From Amblyornis subalaris (taxonomy: Eukaryota; Chordata; Aves; Passeriformes; Ptilonorhynchidae), in contig JACAXG010000164.1 in assembly GCA_018881555.1 (NCBI GenBank), positions 867,747 through 931,746 of the forward strand: a DNA stretch of 64,000 nucleotides, in the 5' to 3' direction. Both the position numbers and the translations under genes were made by a program. Below, in pieces: positions 25,802 to 37,340 of this stretch. The stretch's first letter is position 1, and each line of letters opens with the position of its first letter. Below the pieces are notes generated by a model. That model had not been told where the DNA came from and did not search any database. It worked only from the letters and a program-made list of their open reading frames with translations.

Positions 25802-28800
25802 AACAGAGCACCAATATGGATCTAGAGAGGTTAATCAAGCAGCAAAAAGAATCTAGAACTTAAATAGGACCATCACAGGTATGAGCAGTGAGTATGGTAC
25901 TTGAAAGATGCATCTAGCTCTGGAATACTTGCTTCCACTACAGTGCTGAAAAAATGAAAAGTGAAGAGGGAAAGGAAAAAAAAAAACAAAAAGGAAATTT
26001 TTAAAGGAATGAAGCAACAGTTTAAAGTTGCTTTTAAAACGAGATATAAGAAAAGTTCTCTGGGAGAAGACTACATGGCACTTTGATCATGGGCTACAGT
26101 ATTCATGTGGGGAGAAGATTTCTGAAAAAATTCGGGCTGGACTTAAGTTATGGTCTGGCAGCAGAGATGAGACAGTTGCAATTTATGAATGTTATATATT
26201 GCAGCTGTTACAGAAGCAGAACCTTATTGCAGTGCTGCAAATCAACAGGTCTCTTTCTCTCTCTACCACAGAGTCAAATATCAGGGTAGGGGTTACCTAT
26301 GGAGACATCAAGTGTTAAAATAACCTATCTTTGCTGTCCAACATTGAAGAATTTTATAATTTCCCTGAAGTACTTAGGAAGGAATATTTGTATTCTGATA
26401 AAGGACAGGGAGAAAAAAATGCTGTTAGTAAGGGTGAATTGAGTGCTTAACACTTGTTTCAGTTTACAGGTCGATTTTAATTTTGTGTTAGGGATTACAG
26501 AGAAATCTGTCAATAAGACAATAGTACAGAAAACACTTGAAGGCAGTAGAAAAGCAACTCAGTATCTAATGGAAAAGTTCCCATGTAAATTATAAAATTG
26601 AAAGCAAAATAAACTTTTATTTTGTTAAAACAGACTATCTACATTTTAATACTTTGAGAGGCATCAAATCTCTNGCTGGTTCAAGCTTCTAGATATTTTA
26701 CAGAAAAGACACTTCCATTTGAACAGGACATAAAATCAGACATTTAATTGCAAAAGTACAAGTCTTTTCTATAAAAGTCAGTGTCAACAGAAGCACTTGG
26801 AATTAATATAACTTTATAATACTTTTTGTATTACTATAAAGTCACCTTCATCAAGGCAGCTCTCATAAGTCATTTCCAATATATAAACACTGTCAGGGAC
26901 AGTTGTTTAGTAGTTGTGTATCCCTGTGCCTATTCTGCACCCTCTGAGTCTTGAGGAGGACCACTTGGGAGCACAGACTGAAACCTCTCACCACCACTAA
27001 GCATGCTGTCACTCACACTCCCTTTGCGTGCCCTCCAGCAAGAGGACAGGAGTAGTAATGCTCTCTTCTAAGTAATTGTTCCCACAAATAAATTAACTGC
27101 AGTGCACATTACTAGATTTCTTAAACAAAGTAGGTATTTAATATCTATTGGTGCCTGAAGACAGGAACTGTACAGAAAGCAAAAAATGGCATCAAATCAG
27201 AGGTTATTAGGATTTCTTTTACCAATTATGCATACATCTTTTGCATTTTTTTCCATACCTCAAGAACACAAAGATCTAAACTACTATTGAAGTACTCTGA
27301 TAATTATGGACCACTTACAATCCAGTGACTTAATCAAAATGCATTTGTGTTGTAATTTAGAGAGAAGACAGCAGGAGGAATAATATGAAAACAAAACATG
27401 TGATACAAACTCCAGAAGGGATCATTTTGAAGGGGTGATACTGTTGGAGATCCTTACCAAGCCAATATTAAAATCCTGAGAAGAAAAGCATTCAGAGAAT
27501 GGTGGAAGCACAAGCAGTAAATAGTTTACAGAACACTAGCAATACAAGAAAAATCTGATAGCTTTCTGGTCAAAAATTAAGAATTTTAAAGGAACCTAAT
27601 CCAATGAAATATAACATAAATTTTCCTGAAACCATATTTAAATCCAGAATTCCATTGAAATACAAATTTGTTATGAGTTTATTTCTTAAAAAAGAGTCCT
27701 AAAACTTGTAAAGTAAATATCCATATTGTGATCAAATGGTTATTTGAATAGCAATGCCTGTTCCTTCTTTGAAAAAATTGATAATTGCAGATTAAACTAA
27801 ACCCTGGTTAGGAAGCATTTTCTTCACAGATTCTGAAAATTTCCTTTGTATCTTCTTCCAAAAATATCATCAATTTCCATGAAGTACTACTCAATGCAAT
27901 ATCCAATTTAAAAATTTATTAGTATTAACATTGTATTTGAAGTCATTGTTAAGACATAGTCTTGCTTAAAGACCATGATAGCAACCAAACAATAAAGATG
28001 ATGACAGTTCAGGGAATAAACCTTAGTTCCAAATGTCTATTTTTCTCCACATACGCGTAATGTAGCTTTGTCTTCCTAATAAATGAAAGAAAAACATTAT
28101 TATATGTAATTTCTTTCAAAAACCCAGGAAAGTGGAGATAGCAAACTTAGAAAATGTACAAGAGGTAAACATAAATGCAGTATTTTCAAAGAACTTGAGA
28201 AGAACGTAGAGCAGATTTTATTAAAGTGACTTTATAATTTATATCTGAAGATTTACTGTCATGCACTTCCTAGCAAGTTTCATAGCTTCCAAGTAACCCA
28301 AGTACATGTTTTGATATGCTGCAGGAATAAAGCTACTACCAAGGCAACCAAACACAATGCAGTGTTTGCTATATTTTGTCCATTAAACTTAAGCATTTGC
28401 TTAAAAAAAATCACATTTACCAACCTATTATGAGACCTATATTTTAAAAAGGATATTTTCCTTCCTGTTTCCTTGACTCTTCAAATCATCCTGGCTTCAG
28501 TGCACATATAATTATGTTTGTATAAATGAAAACTATTGAGCTGTATGCACAGGGAAAAATGCAACAACTTAAACACAATATGAGATTTTTAAAAATTAAG
28601 TGCTTACGGAATATCGATAAATAGCTTTTTCATTCAAGCAAAGAACACAGCAATATCTGGTTAAACTGAATTGCTTGCATAATTCTCTTAATTAGTAGAA
28701 AGCCACTAAAAAAACCTTTGGTCCTGGTTCTAATGTTTTTACTTACATAAAACCAATCTAGTCCATAAATAAAAGTAATTATTTAAAATATAGTATTCAC

Positions 28801-31800
28801 CATATAATTTTTTTGTCCTTCATGCCAATTTATTCCATTAAAAAGTAGCAGAGAAGCTTGTCATCTCTGTTATTTAATGAATGTATTAGTTGATTATATA
28901 TTATAACTGTTTAAGATAAGTGGCAGCAGGTCTGAAATTGTTGTCTACTAATTTCAGTATCACAGGAATTTGTAGGGTAGGTAAAAACCATGAAACTTTC
29001 AGGAAAAACAGAATGTGGAAATGAAAACCAGAAACACTTGAGCAGTTATTAATAGGAATTTATGGACCTAGAAGATGATGGTTTGCTTGTTCTTAATGAA
29101 AGTTGGTCAAAATAGAGTTGGATATGCCTGGCACAATCCGCATTACAGTCTACCTGCTCTGACAGATGTTCCTTGAGCATATTCTGCTAACCAGCCATTT
29201 GCAAGCTGAAGCTGTTGCTTGTCAAGATGCCTGAAGAGAACTTCTCATGAGTCAATCTCGGCAATGGCAATGACACAATTATAATTTTAATGACATACAT
29301 TCTTGATTTCTGAAGTCTATGACTGACACCTGTCACTGGTATTCAAGTTAGTGGATAATAGCATAAATTTTCCTCCTATCAGAAGCTCCTGGATTCCTCA
29401 GCATTAAATGCTGTGGTTCAGTTGGCAGAGACTGGAGGAGGGAATACAGTCCCATTGAGCCACCAGGCTTCCCAGCTGAATTAAAATGAAGCTATAGTAA
29501 TTGCATTGATAGATATTGCATAGGAAAAAAGTGCATACGTAATTGCCTTTCAGTGTTGGGGTTCTCCTTTTTCAAAATAGACTGGTTTAATAGAAGGCCT
29601 GCAGTCTCATATAATCTATCAAAGTACACTAAACAAAAGCCCTTAACAACTTCACCATGTATAATCATTTTAACAATCCCTCTTTGCTGGGATTAAAGAG
29701 CTCCACTTGCCAAAGAGGAGGTGAGGATGAACAGCTGATAGATCAATAGGACCTGAGAAAGCATGAACGTTTCCCACGTTGTTTGCTGAGTTGCTAAAAA
29801 TGTATTAATAGGAGAGGTGTTACCTTAACTGATCCCCTTTTCTTTGTGAGAGAAATTGAACTGCTACTGATAATCCATACTAATGCTAAGGCATCATAAA
29901 ACTGTTTTTAAAAAATCAATTACAACCTGTAACAGAAAATGCTTTGGTGTGACAAAAAATGTTATCTGTATAGAGTTATTTAGCCAGTCTGCCTGGGAAG
30001 ATGTTTCCAACAACTGTTGAAAGATAAACAATAAGTATGTAAAAAATGTGCCATTGCTTTTTAAAAATTATTAATGGTAATCAAAATCAAAGTTCCAGCT
30101 TTTAGATTAACTAGGGGATTGGAAAAGGATTCTTCTTTCAGATAGCTGAACTGATACACACAAGTATAGTCCCAGTCCCCTGAGGACATTATATAAAAAA
30201 CTACTAATGGGACGATCCTTTTTACCACCCTTGAGTGTTTCCTCTCCATTCTGTATGGTTGAAGCCACACTAAAACAGAAATAATCTGTTTTGTTTTGGA
30301 ACCATAATTACATATTGACAAGTTAAACTGTGAGACCTAAATCAAGGGGATTTGGGTTATTATGTGAGCATTCTCATGGGGCAAATCTAAAGGGACATCA
30401 ATTATTTTGCTAGAGCCTAACTCCTTTTCAATTTTACTATCCTGATTGGCATTAAATACTTGTAGAAAAGGAACTACTGAAATAAAAAATGCAAGGCAAA
30501 TGCAGCATGGTTGTCAGAAAGAGTTGCAACATATAATTAAAACAGCTGTTTTACTAGGAAAATATTCAATAAAAACCATTTTTATTATTACAAACTATCA
30601 ACTCTTGCTTCTTAATTATTTTTCTTTTTTTAAGTTTTTTCCCATCCTAAATAGCTTTCATTATATATTTCTAAATCTTCACCAAAACCNTTGAGAAAGA
30701 TCTAATTTACTGAAAAATTACTACTGTAAAATTATTAGTCAGATTATTTTCCAGCCATTCACTAGTTGATAAAATGGAGTTTATGAATAATATATAGTGA
30801 GGAAAGGTATCATTCAAAGGTTATTTTTTTCCTATAAGCTCATAATATTGAAAAATTGGAATGTGTTTTACATGTAAAAATATATTGTACATGTTCAGGA
30901 ATAACTAAATTATTCTGTCTCGAGACACTATAAATCCGCTAATTTTTAGATTTCAAATTATGCATATCCTCCCTGTGTTCACATTGTGTCTAGTCTTTAC
31001 CCATACCTTTTGTTTAAAGTACATATCTATAAAAAAGTAATAAATGGTATCCATTATACCTATTATCTACATGATCAAAAAAACCTGCTACCAATTTTTT
31101 GACTTAAATTTCTAAGCAAAAAGTCAAAGAAAATGATCAAATATAACAGATTCATCAAAAGAAGAGAAAACAGAAAAATATACACCTACCTAAGTACTCA
31201 CAATGTGCAACAACGGTCTTTAACTTTCTGAGTAAAAGACAAAACTTCAGTAGAAACCTGCTGTTACATAAAGAACATGAGGAAGTACAGAAATAACTTG
31301 GTGAATTTGCATCCAATCACATGAATATCATAAAAGTGTATCATAACGTATGTTTGCTTCACTTGTTCTTCTGCAATATTTGATCTTCTGCAACTAAATC
31401 TCAATAAGGAGAAACCACTGCAATCACTGTTGGGATTGGTTTTACTGAACTCATATTAAATTTACTCTACAAGCATAAAAATATATTGCCCGTAGTATGA
31501 AAATTCAATGCAACTACTTTTTTTAAGGTTAACTTTAATCCTTGCTTGAAGGTTAGGGTTTGGCCGTGTGGGAATACAACCTTCCTGTACAGAAGTTTCA
31601 CTGACTTGGGTCCCCCCAGTACCTATCAAAGGAACACGTCAGGTGTGGTGTCATAGCTCATGTCTGCACTTTGATTGCTTGTAGAGCTCCATAGCAACCA
31701 AAATAGAAGCAACCTGTTCTAGCAACAGGAGATTGCTTTCATATTTTACTAAGATTGGATGTTCCGCTTGAGCCGTATAGTAGTGGATGACTTACTGGTT

Positions 31801-32020
31801 TAAAAAAAAAAAGAAAAAAATGTTTACAGAGTAAAAGTTTTGCCTCTTTAAGCTTAGATTTATGAGGTTCAGCAAACTTTGCTGATTCCCAGTAAGGTAT
31901 CTGATTCACGGTCAATAATCAAAGATTATATGTTTGCATATTAAGCGAACAANGTTTAGGGATTAAATTTAAGTGAAAGAGGAAGAGTGAGCATGAATCT
32001 AAACCAGAGAAGGGGAACAT
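25802..32020. other. Unique AT-rich intron with a possible conserved block
   Basis: No exon or repeat family was recognised. N bases lie at 26674, 30690 and 31953. The stretch 29100-29560, described separately, looks less degenerate than its flanks. The stretch 29690-29830 is a weaker candidate of the same kind. Confidence 0.4.
29100..29560. promoter_or_regulatory. Possible conserved noncoding element
   Basis: Balanced, non-repetitive sequence with intact-looking short motifs (ATGAGTCAATCTCGGCAATG, ACAATTATAATTTTAATGAC, AGCATTAAATGCTGTGG). The ATGAGTCA is an AP-1-type site and the ATTATAATTTTAAT stretch is homeodomain-like. Conservation is inferred from texture only. Confidence 0.25.
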
Positions 32021-32145
32021 AATAAAAAAAACAAACCAAAGAAATCAAATCAAACAAAAAACCAAAAACAACCAAACCAAACAAACAAACAACCCAAATA
32101 CCCCTCCCCCCCAATGAAACAGAAAAACAAACCAAAGAGAAACAG
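32021..32145. repeat. A/C-rich low-complexity tract
   Basis: Irregular CAAA and CCAAA units with a C8 run near 32106-32112. A simple-sequence tract of a type repeated elsewhere in the window (22345-22395, and complementary at 13118-13209, 49194-49298 and 60744-60794). Confidence 0.8.
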
Positions 32146-32781
32146 AATTACACAACTATAATGTGATGGCCTAATAATTCTGATCTTTCCCAAGGGAAAC
32201 TATGTAAAATCAAGAGGAACAATGAAATGGAATTTTTATCTAATCCCATAATTAGATTGCAGTTTGATGACTAAATCCTCTTCTCTCCCCAGCTGTAAAT
32301 AGCAAAAACAGGGTGTTGGATGATTTTGAGTTCTATTTCTGACCTTCTTGGCAGGTTTCTACACTGCAAAGCTTTCTTTTATCCTAAAAGGGATATTTAC
32401 AAAGGGAATAGTGAACATCCACAGTTTCTTTCATCCTCACTGTTCCTCTTCACTGTAGTGAAGCCCACAGAGGAATTTGGTGTGTTTGGAACTGAAATAG
32501 TTGAAACAGACAAAAAAATGTTTCAATTCTGTTTACCCAAGTTACTTAACGTCTGACTACCTAAAAAATCATTGCCTCCTTGCAGAAGGAAGGCTAGAGG
32601 GGACAGCCATTCCCCAGGCAGTACCTAGATGCTGTACACATAGGACACTAATTCCGGTCCACTCATGCCTGCTTATGCCTCATAACCAGTTGAGTGCCTC
32701 CAAGTAAGAGCTACACGAGCATATCTTGAAAGCTGAAGAGTGCCTTGCAATTTTCTGCCTATTGCATTCTTGGTTCTTATT

Positions 32782-32872
32782 CTTGATTCTGAATCATTCC
32801 TCTTCAGTCTGCATCCTTGAATCCTTGATTCTGAATCATTGCTTTTCAGTCTGCATCCCTGAATTCTTGATT
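32782..32872 (+). repeat. 42-bp tandem duplication, about 2.2 copies
   Basis: Copy 1 is 32782-32823, copy 2 is 32824-32865, and CTTGATT starts a third copy. Each copy begins CTTGATTCTGAATCATT and contains TTCAGTCTGCATCC. There are only four differences between copies, so the duplication is fairly recent. The length is a multiple of three, so small frames on both strands stay open through it. Confidence 0.9.
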
Positions 32873-35670
32873 CCTTTATCACTCTATCCGGTGCACCAAA
32901 TCTGCCCACGCATTGTTTTTAGACCAAGATTAATAACTAGACTTTACCATACATCTCTCATGAAACTATGGAACTGCTGTCAGCGTGCTGTCCCATCTAT
33001 GTTCTGTGAAGGTACACTATAAAGAAATCTTTTTCTACAATTGCTGCCTCTTCTCTGCACTCAGGGAAGATTGCACTGGTTGTCCCCATTTATTACCTTG
33101 TTGAAAGCATTTGTTCTCTACTATACCTGGCCAGTTCCTTCCATTCTTCTTCTTCTCTATTTTGCTTTCCAGATTTCCACACATAGTGAAAAATGGTAAC
33201 CTAAGAAAATACCCCAGAAGAAGGAATAGGATAGGCTGGTACTTCTCTTACAGCTTTTCTTTATGCATTATATCATTATGGCTATAATGTGTCCAGTGGT
33301 CTCTGTAAGAACAGAGAAAGCACAGGCAGTTTCCTGTGGCAGGACAAGACTCCAGCATCCCCCATATTTCAAGGGAATCTTTCACTACTCATCCACAACG
33401 AATTTTGCATTCTGTCCTCAAGGCAATCGTATGTGCCATCTCCTACACTCTTCGGTGATGCTCCATTTAATAGGTTATTATGTAAAACCAAGCATTTCTT
33501 ATATTCTTTCTCCAGCATTATTAATGCCTCAGCTACAAATTCAGGTCCACAGAAGCTATTTACATTTAATTGTAGAACTGCATTTTTAATTGTGAATCAC
33601 AGCCTCAATGAGGAAATGTAATCTGAATCACAAATGACAAATTAAGTTTAGTGACACACAGAATCTTTGTTCTGACCATTTCTAACTCCTGATCTTAAGC
33701 TACTTTTCCTCAGTATACTGACTTCTTGAATACCATTCTTTTGTAGTGAGAGCTACATAAAGATTGCAGAAACTAATTTTCTAAATTTTCAGCTTCATGG
33801 GATCAGGTATATGCCTCACCTGTCTCTTAACTCCTCAGCAGGGCATCAGCTATGCTAACTAATGGTTAGGCACATAAAGGAAATTATGACATACAAGATA
33901 AGAGAGAGTAACAGAGCTATGGAACGCTAATGGGTGCCTATACGAAAACCTGTCAAAACTGGACTGTAAATGGCATAATCATGTACTCTCACATCAAATA
34001 CAGGTTCCTAAATTCTCTGTCTTTCTTCATAAATCAAATAACTAAATATTGATCTCAGTGTAATTGTACAAAAAGATGTAGTGTCTGATTTCTGTACACA
34101 TACTTTATGCTTTAAACTCTATTCATAAGAATAACATCTTTATTCAAAACATGAATCATGTGAAACTTTAAAATTGTGAGTTTCATTTTGCTGTTAATGA
34201 GCATGTCCAACTCCAGAGAACTTCAATACTGTAAATGAGGACAAAATGTATCCCTTAAATAATTAATTGCAAGTCACATTCATAATAAATACTGTAATTT
34301 AAAGTTTGCTCTACTGCTATTCCTTGTCAATCAATATCACACTTGCTCGGAAGAAACAGATACTATGTTATCATTAATAGCAATGCCTTGATACTGCTGC
34401 TCTTTACATTCAATAATCACAGTTTAACAAAATCCCATAATAGGCAACAGCTTCAATTGGTTTTGGCAGGCATTTTTATTCAAACTATGAAAAGACAAGG
34501 CAAAAATCTCTTTTGCTGATACACAGATACTGTAATTGAGACAATTTATTCTGGATTTAATGCAGACTTTGACTGGGGCACAAATCTTCCATAGGATTTC
34601 AGCATGCAAATCTATGGTTTTATATTAGGCAGAAATGATTTTGAGCGATGGCTCCTCTTAACATCAGGGGAGTGCTTACCTTTCTCACTTCACTCTGTAC
34701 ATGGCAGGCCTCCAAAACTCCTACTGCTAAATCTGAATTAAGTAGCCTTAATATGTATGATATTTAACATTTTCAGAAGCTATGCATTAAGTCTGTAGCC
34801 TAAAACTTCTAGTTAAGGAATGAACCCAACACTTCAGGGTTTTACACGCATTTCTTTATTTTTAATTCCTCTTGCCAAGTGGATGGTTCAGTGCAAACTA
34901 TATAAAAGTTCACATCACCTGGATCTGTTTCTGCAAGATTAGTGGAGTAACATCTTAGTCTGAAACTGATCTTTTTCTTTCACAGCATTTTAGTCCCTGA
35001 ACTCTAAGGCTTGTATTAAATATGAAATAGGTATAATGAGTTTTAATTTTTAAAGACATTAAATACCCTGAACAAGCTGGTTAAGAATTGTAAAGCAACT
35101 TTGTCACTAAAAAGAGCTTAGCAAATCCAGTAAAGTACCACATTAGTTTTCTATATGCATGATTATATATATTTGCTATGTTATCAGTTTCTGAAAATGT
35201 GTTCATTCCTTGAAGCTGAACTTCTTCTGAACAATGTTAGATGAAGAAATTTTTAAAAAATTCAATTATTCACATTTCTCAACATGAATTTACATTCACT
35301 TCTACAGTATTAGTTGGCAAACAAAATTACATCAATTAAACCTCTCAATAACAGCTATCAACAATAAGATGTTTATTTAAATAGAGAAGGTATCAAGATA
35401 TACGTAGTTGCACCTCATCTGCGAAAACTGACAATTTGTGATAATCTGGGTCACAGTCTAGCACTTTACACCCTTTACCCGTAATGTCCTTCAGGACTGA
35501 CATTTTTTCACTGTTGACATTATTAAGTGTCTGACAGACCTGAAACTACTACATCACTGCTTTATGATTGCTCATACTTCAGCTTGCATATCAGTGTCAT
35601 TTTGTTTCTATTAATATCTCTCTTTTTGTCAAATGGTGTTATCACTGTAGAAAAAAATAATGAGACACAA

Positions 35671-35698
35671 TACTTATATATAAGTATATATATACTTA
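35671..35698. repeat. Overlapping AT palindromes
   Basis: TACTTATATATAAGTA (35671-35686) and TAAGTATATATATACTTA (35681-35698) are both perfect palindromes and share six bases. An N follows at 35703. Confidence 0.9.
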
Positions 35699-36151
35699 TG
35701 GANGCTGTCACAAAGCAAATGGTAACCTCAGAAACTGTACCTACGATTGTGTGTATAGTCTGGTCAAAAGTAACTGTCATTTGTACAAGTGGATCAAAGA
35801 CAACAAACCAGATAGGAAGAACTTTCTATTCTGCTTTAGATTAAGAATGATGGAGAAGGGTAGACAAAAGTTGAGTGGACTGGTGAAATCTTCTGTCCCA
35901 TGGATCATTTTAAAGTGAACAGACATACCCCAGAACACTATAAAGGGGACCAAACTACATTTTTAATAGGGTCCAAAGTAAGGATGCTGAATAAAAAAAA
36001 ACCCAGATAAAATCCCAGTGTACAGTAACAGCAAGATAAATAAGATCTTGTAATCTGTGGGCTGCACAGCTGTTAATGGCAGTTCAAAGGAAACAGAAAG
36101 GTTGCATTGTTGTCAACTCTCCTATAAATAATCAACCTTTGATTTTTGTAG

Positions 36152-37176
36152 TATGGTGGGTTGACCTTGGCTGGTCACCAGGTGCCCACCAAGACACTCT
36201 ATCACTCCCCCTCCTCAACAGAACAGAGAGAAAAGGACAATGGAAAGCTCATGGGTCAAGATAAGGACAGGAAGATGACTTACCAATCACCATCACAGGC
36301 AAAGCAGACTCAACTTATGGAAATTAATTTAATTTATACTGCCATTTAAACATAGTAGGGTAATTACAAGCAAGAACAAATCTAAAACTACCTTCCCTCC
36401 TCCCCTCTCTTCTTCTCAGGCTCAGCTTCACTCCCTGTTTTCTCTACTCCTCCCCTCCAGCAGTGCAGGGAGATGGGGAATGATGGCTGAGGTCAGTTCA
36501 TCACACGTTGTCTCTGCCACTCCTTCCTACTCAGGAGGAGGACTCCTTACACTCTTTTCCTGCTCCAGTGTGGGATCCCTCCCAGGGGATAGAGTCCTTC
36601 GTGAACTTCTCTAGCATGGATCCTTCCCTCAGGTTGCAGTTCTTCAAAAAACGCTCCAGCATGGGTCCTTTCCATGGGGTGAAATCCTTCAGGAATTAAT
36701 GGAAGGGTCCCCCAAAGGATCACAGGTCCTGCCAGAAACCTGCTCCAGCAAGGACTCTTCACAGGCTGCAGCTTCTTTCAGGGCACATCCACTTGCTTTG
36801 CCATGGGATCCTCCNTGGACTGCAGTGTGTAAATCTGATCCACCATGGACCTCCATGGGCTGCAGGGGAATCTCTGCTCCAGTGCCTGAAGCCCCTCCTC
36901 TCCCTCCTTATTCACTGACCTGTGGTTCTCTCACGTATTCTCACTACTCTCTCCAGGTGCTGCTGTACAGCATTTTTCACCCTTCCTTAAACTTTTTCAT
37001 AGAGGTGCTGCTAATGTCGCTGACTGGCTCAGATTTAGCCAGCAGCAGATCTCTCTTGGAGCCAGGTGAAACTGGCTTTGCTTGACATGGGGGCAGCCTC
37101 TGGCATCTTCTCACAGAAGCCACCCCTGCAGTCCCCACACTTTTCACTTTTCACCTTTCCACATAAACCCAATGCA
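36152..37176 (-). mobile_element. Solo LTR of an avian endogenous retrovirus, copy 1 (most complete)
   Basis: About 1,025 bp. I recognise the wording of a long LTR common in bird genomes: on the plus strand TATGGTGGGTTGACCTTGG at the left end and CCACATAAACCCAATGCA at the right. The retroviral sense is taken as minus, so that the element starts TGCATTGGG and has a TTTAAGG TATA-like box, with the AT-rich AATTAAATTAATT zone where the family has its polyadenylation signal. Flanks TGTAG (left) and AGTAG (right) match at 4 of 5 positions, fitting a worn 5-bp target duplication and a solo LTR. No internal viral genes flank it. It lies in the same orientation as PCDH9 transcription. N at 36815. Confidence 0.75.
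36560..36850 (-). repeat. Degenerate minisatellite inside LTR copy 1
   Basis: Units of about 45 bp, each with a CTGCTCCAGCATGGGTCC-like start and a CATGGGG..TCCTTCA-like middle, begin near 36560, 36606, 36652 and 36741, with more decayed units to about 36850. This internal repeat is a hallmark of the LTR family, and its unit number varies between copies. Confidence 0.7.
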
Positions 37177-37280
37177 AGTAGCTGCAAGAGTATCTTGTGA
37201 TAACAAGTAGTACAGGAAGTGGTGAACATATGGAAGTGTATTAAATTAAAGATCACTCCATGAGTAAAATATTAAGGTTC

Positions 37281-37340
37281 TCTCACAGTACAATTTTTTG
37301 TCCTACAGTAAAATTCATTGTTCCGCAGTACAATTTATTG
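37281..37340 (+). repeat. 20-bp tandem triplicate
   Basis: Three 20-bp units at 37281-37300, 37301-37320 and 37321-37340, with shared core CAGTA(C/A)AATT and end TTG. The units differ at several positions. They lie about 100 bp from the end of LTR copy 1 in otherwise unique sequence. Confidence 0.85.

Larger units (their letters stand above)
32146..36151. other. Unique intron with small tandem and palindromic repeats
   Basis: Contains the 42-bp tandem duplication at 32782-32872 and AT palindromes at 35671-35698. Overlapping plus-strand frames of about 110 codons at 33263-33621 match nothing I know and are in two frames at once, which argues against coding. Confidence 0.4.

Noticed and set aside
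31684..31700. RFX X-box half site (CCATAGCAACC)
   Set aside because: Only one half of the palindromic X-box is present, and a lone 10-mer is expected by chance in 64 kb.
33263..33621. Two overlapping plus-strand frames of 108 and 110 codons
   Set aside because: They occupy the same DNA in different frames, neither is recognisable, and the strand is opposite to PCDH9.
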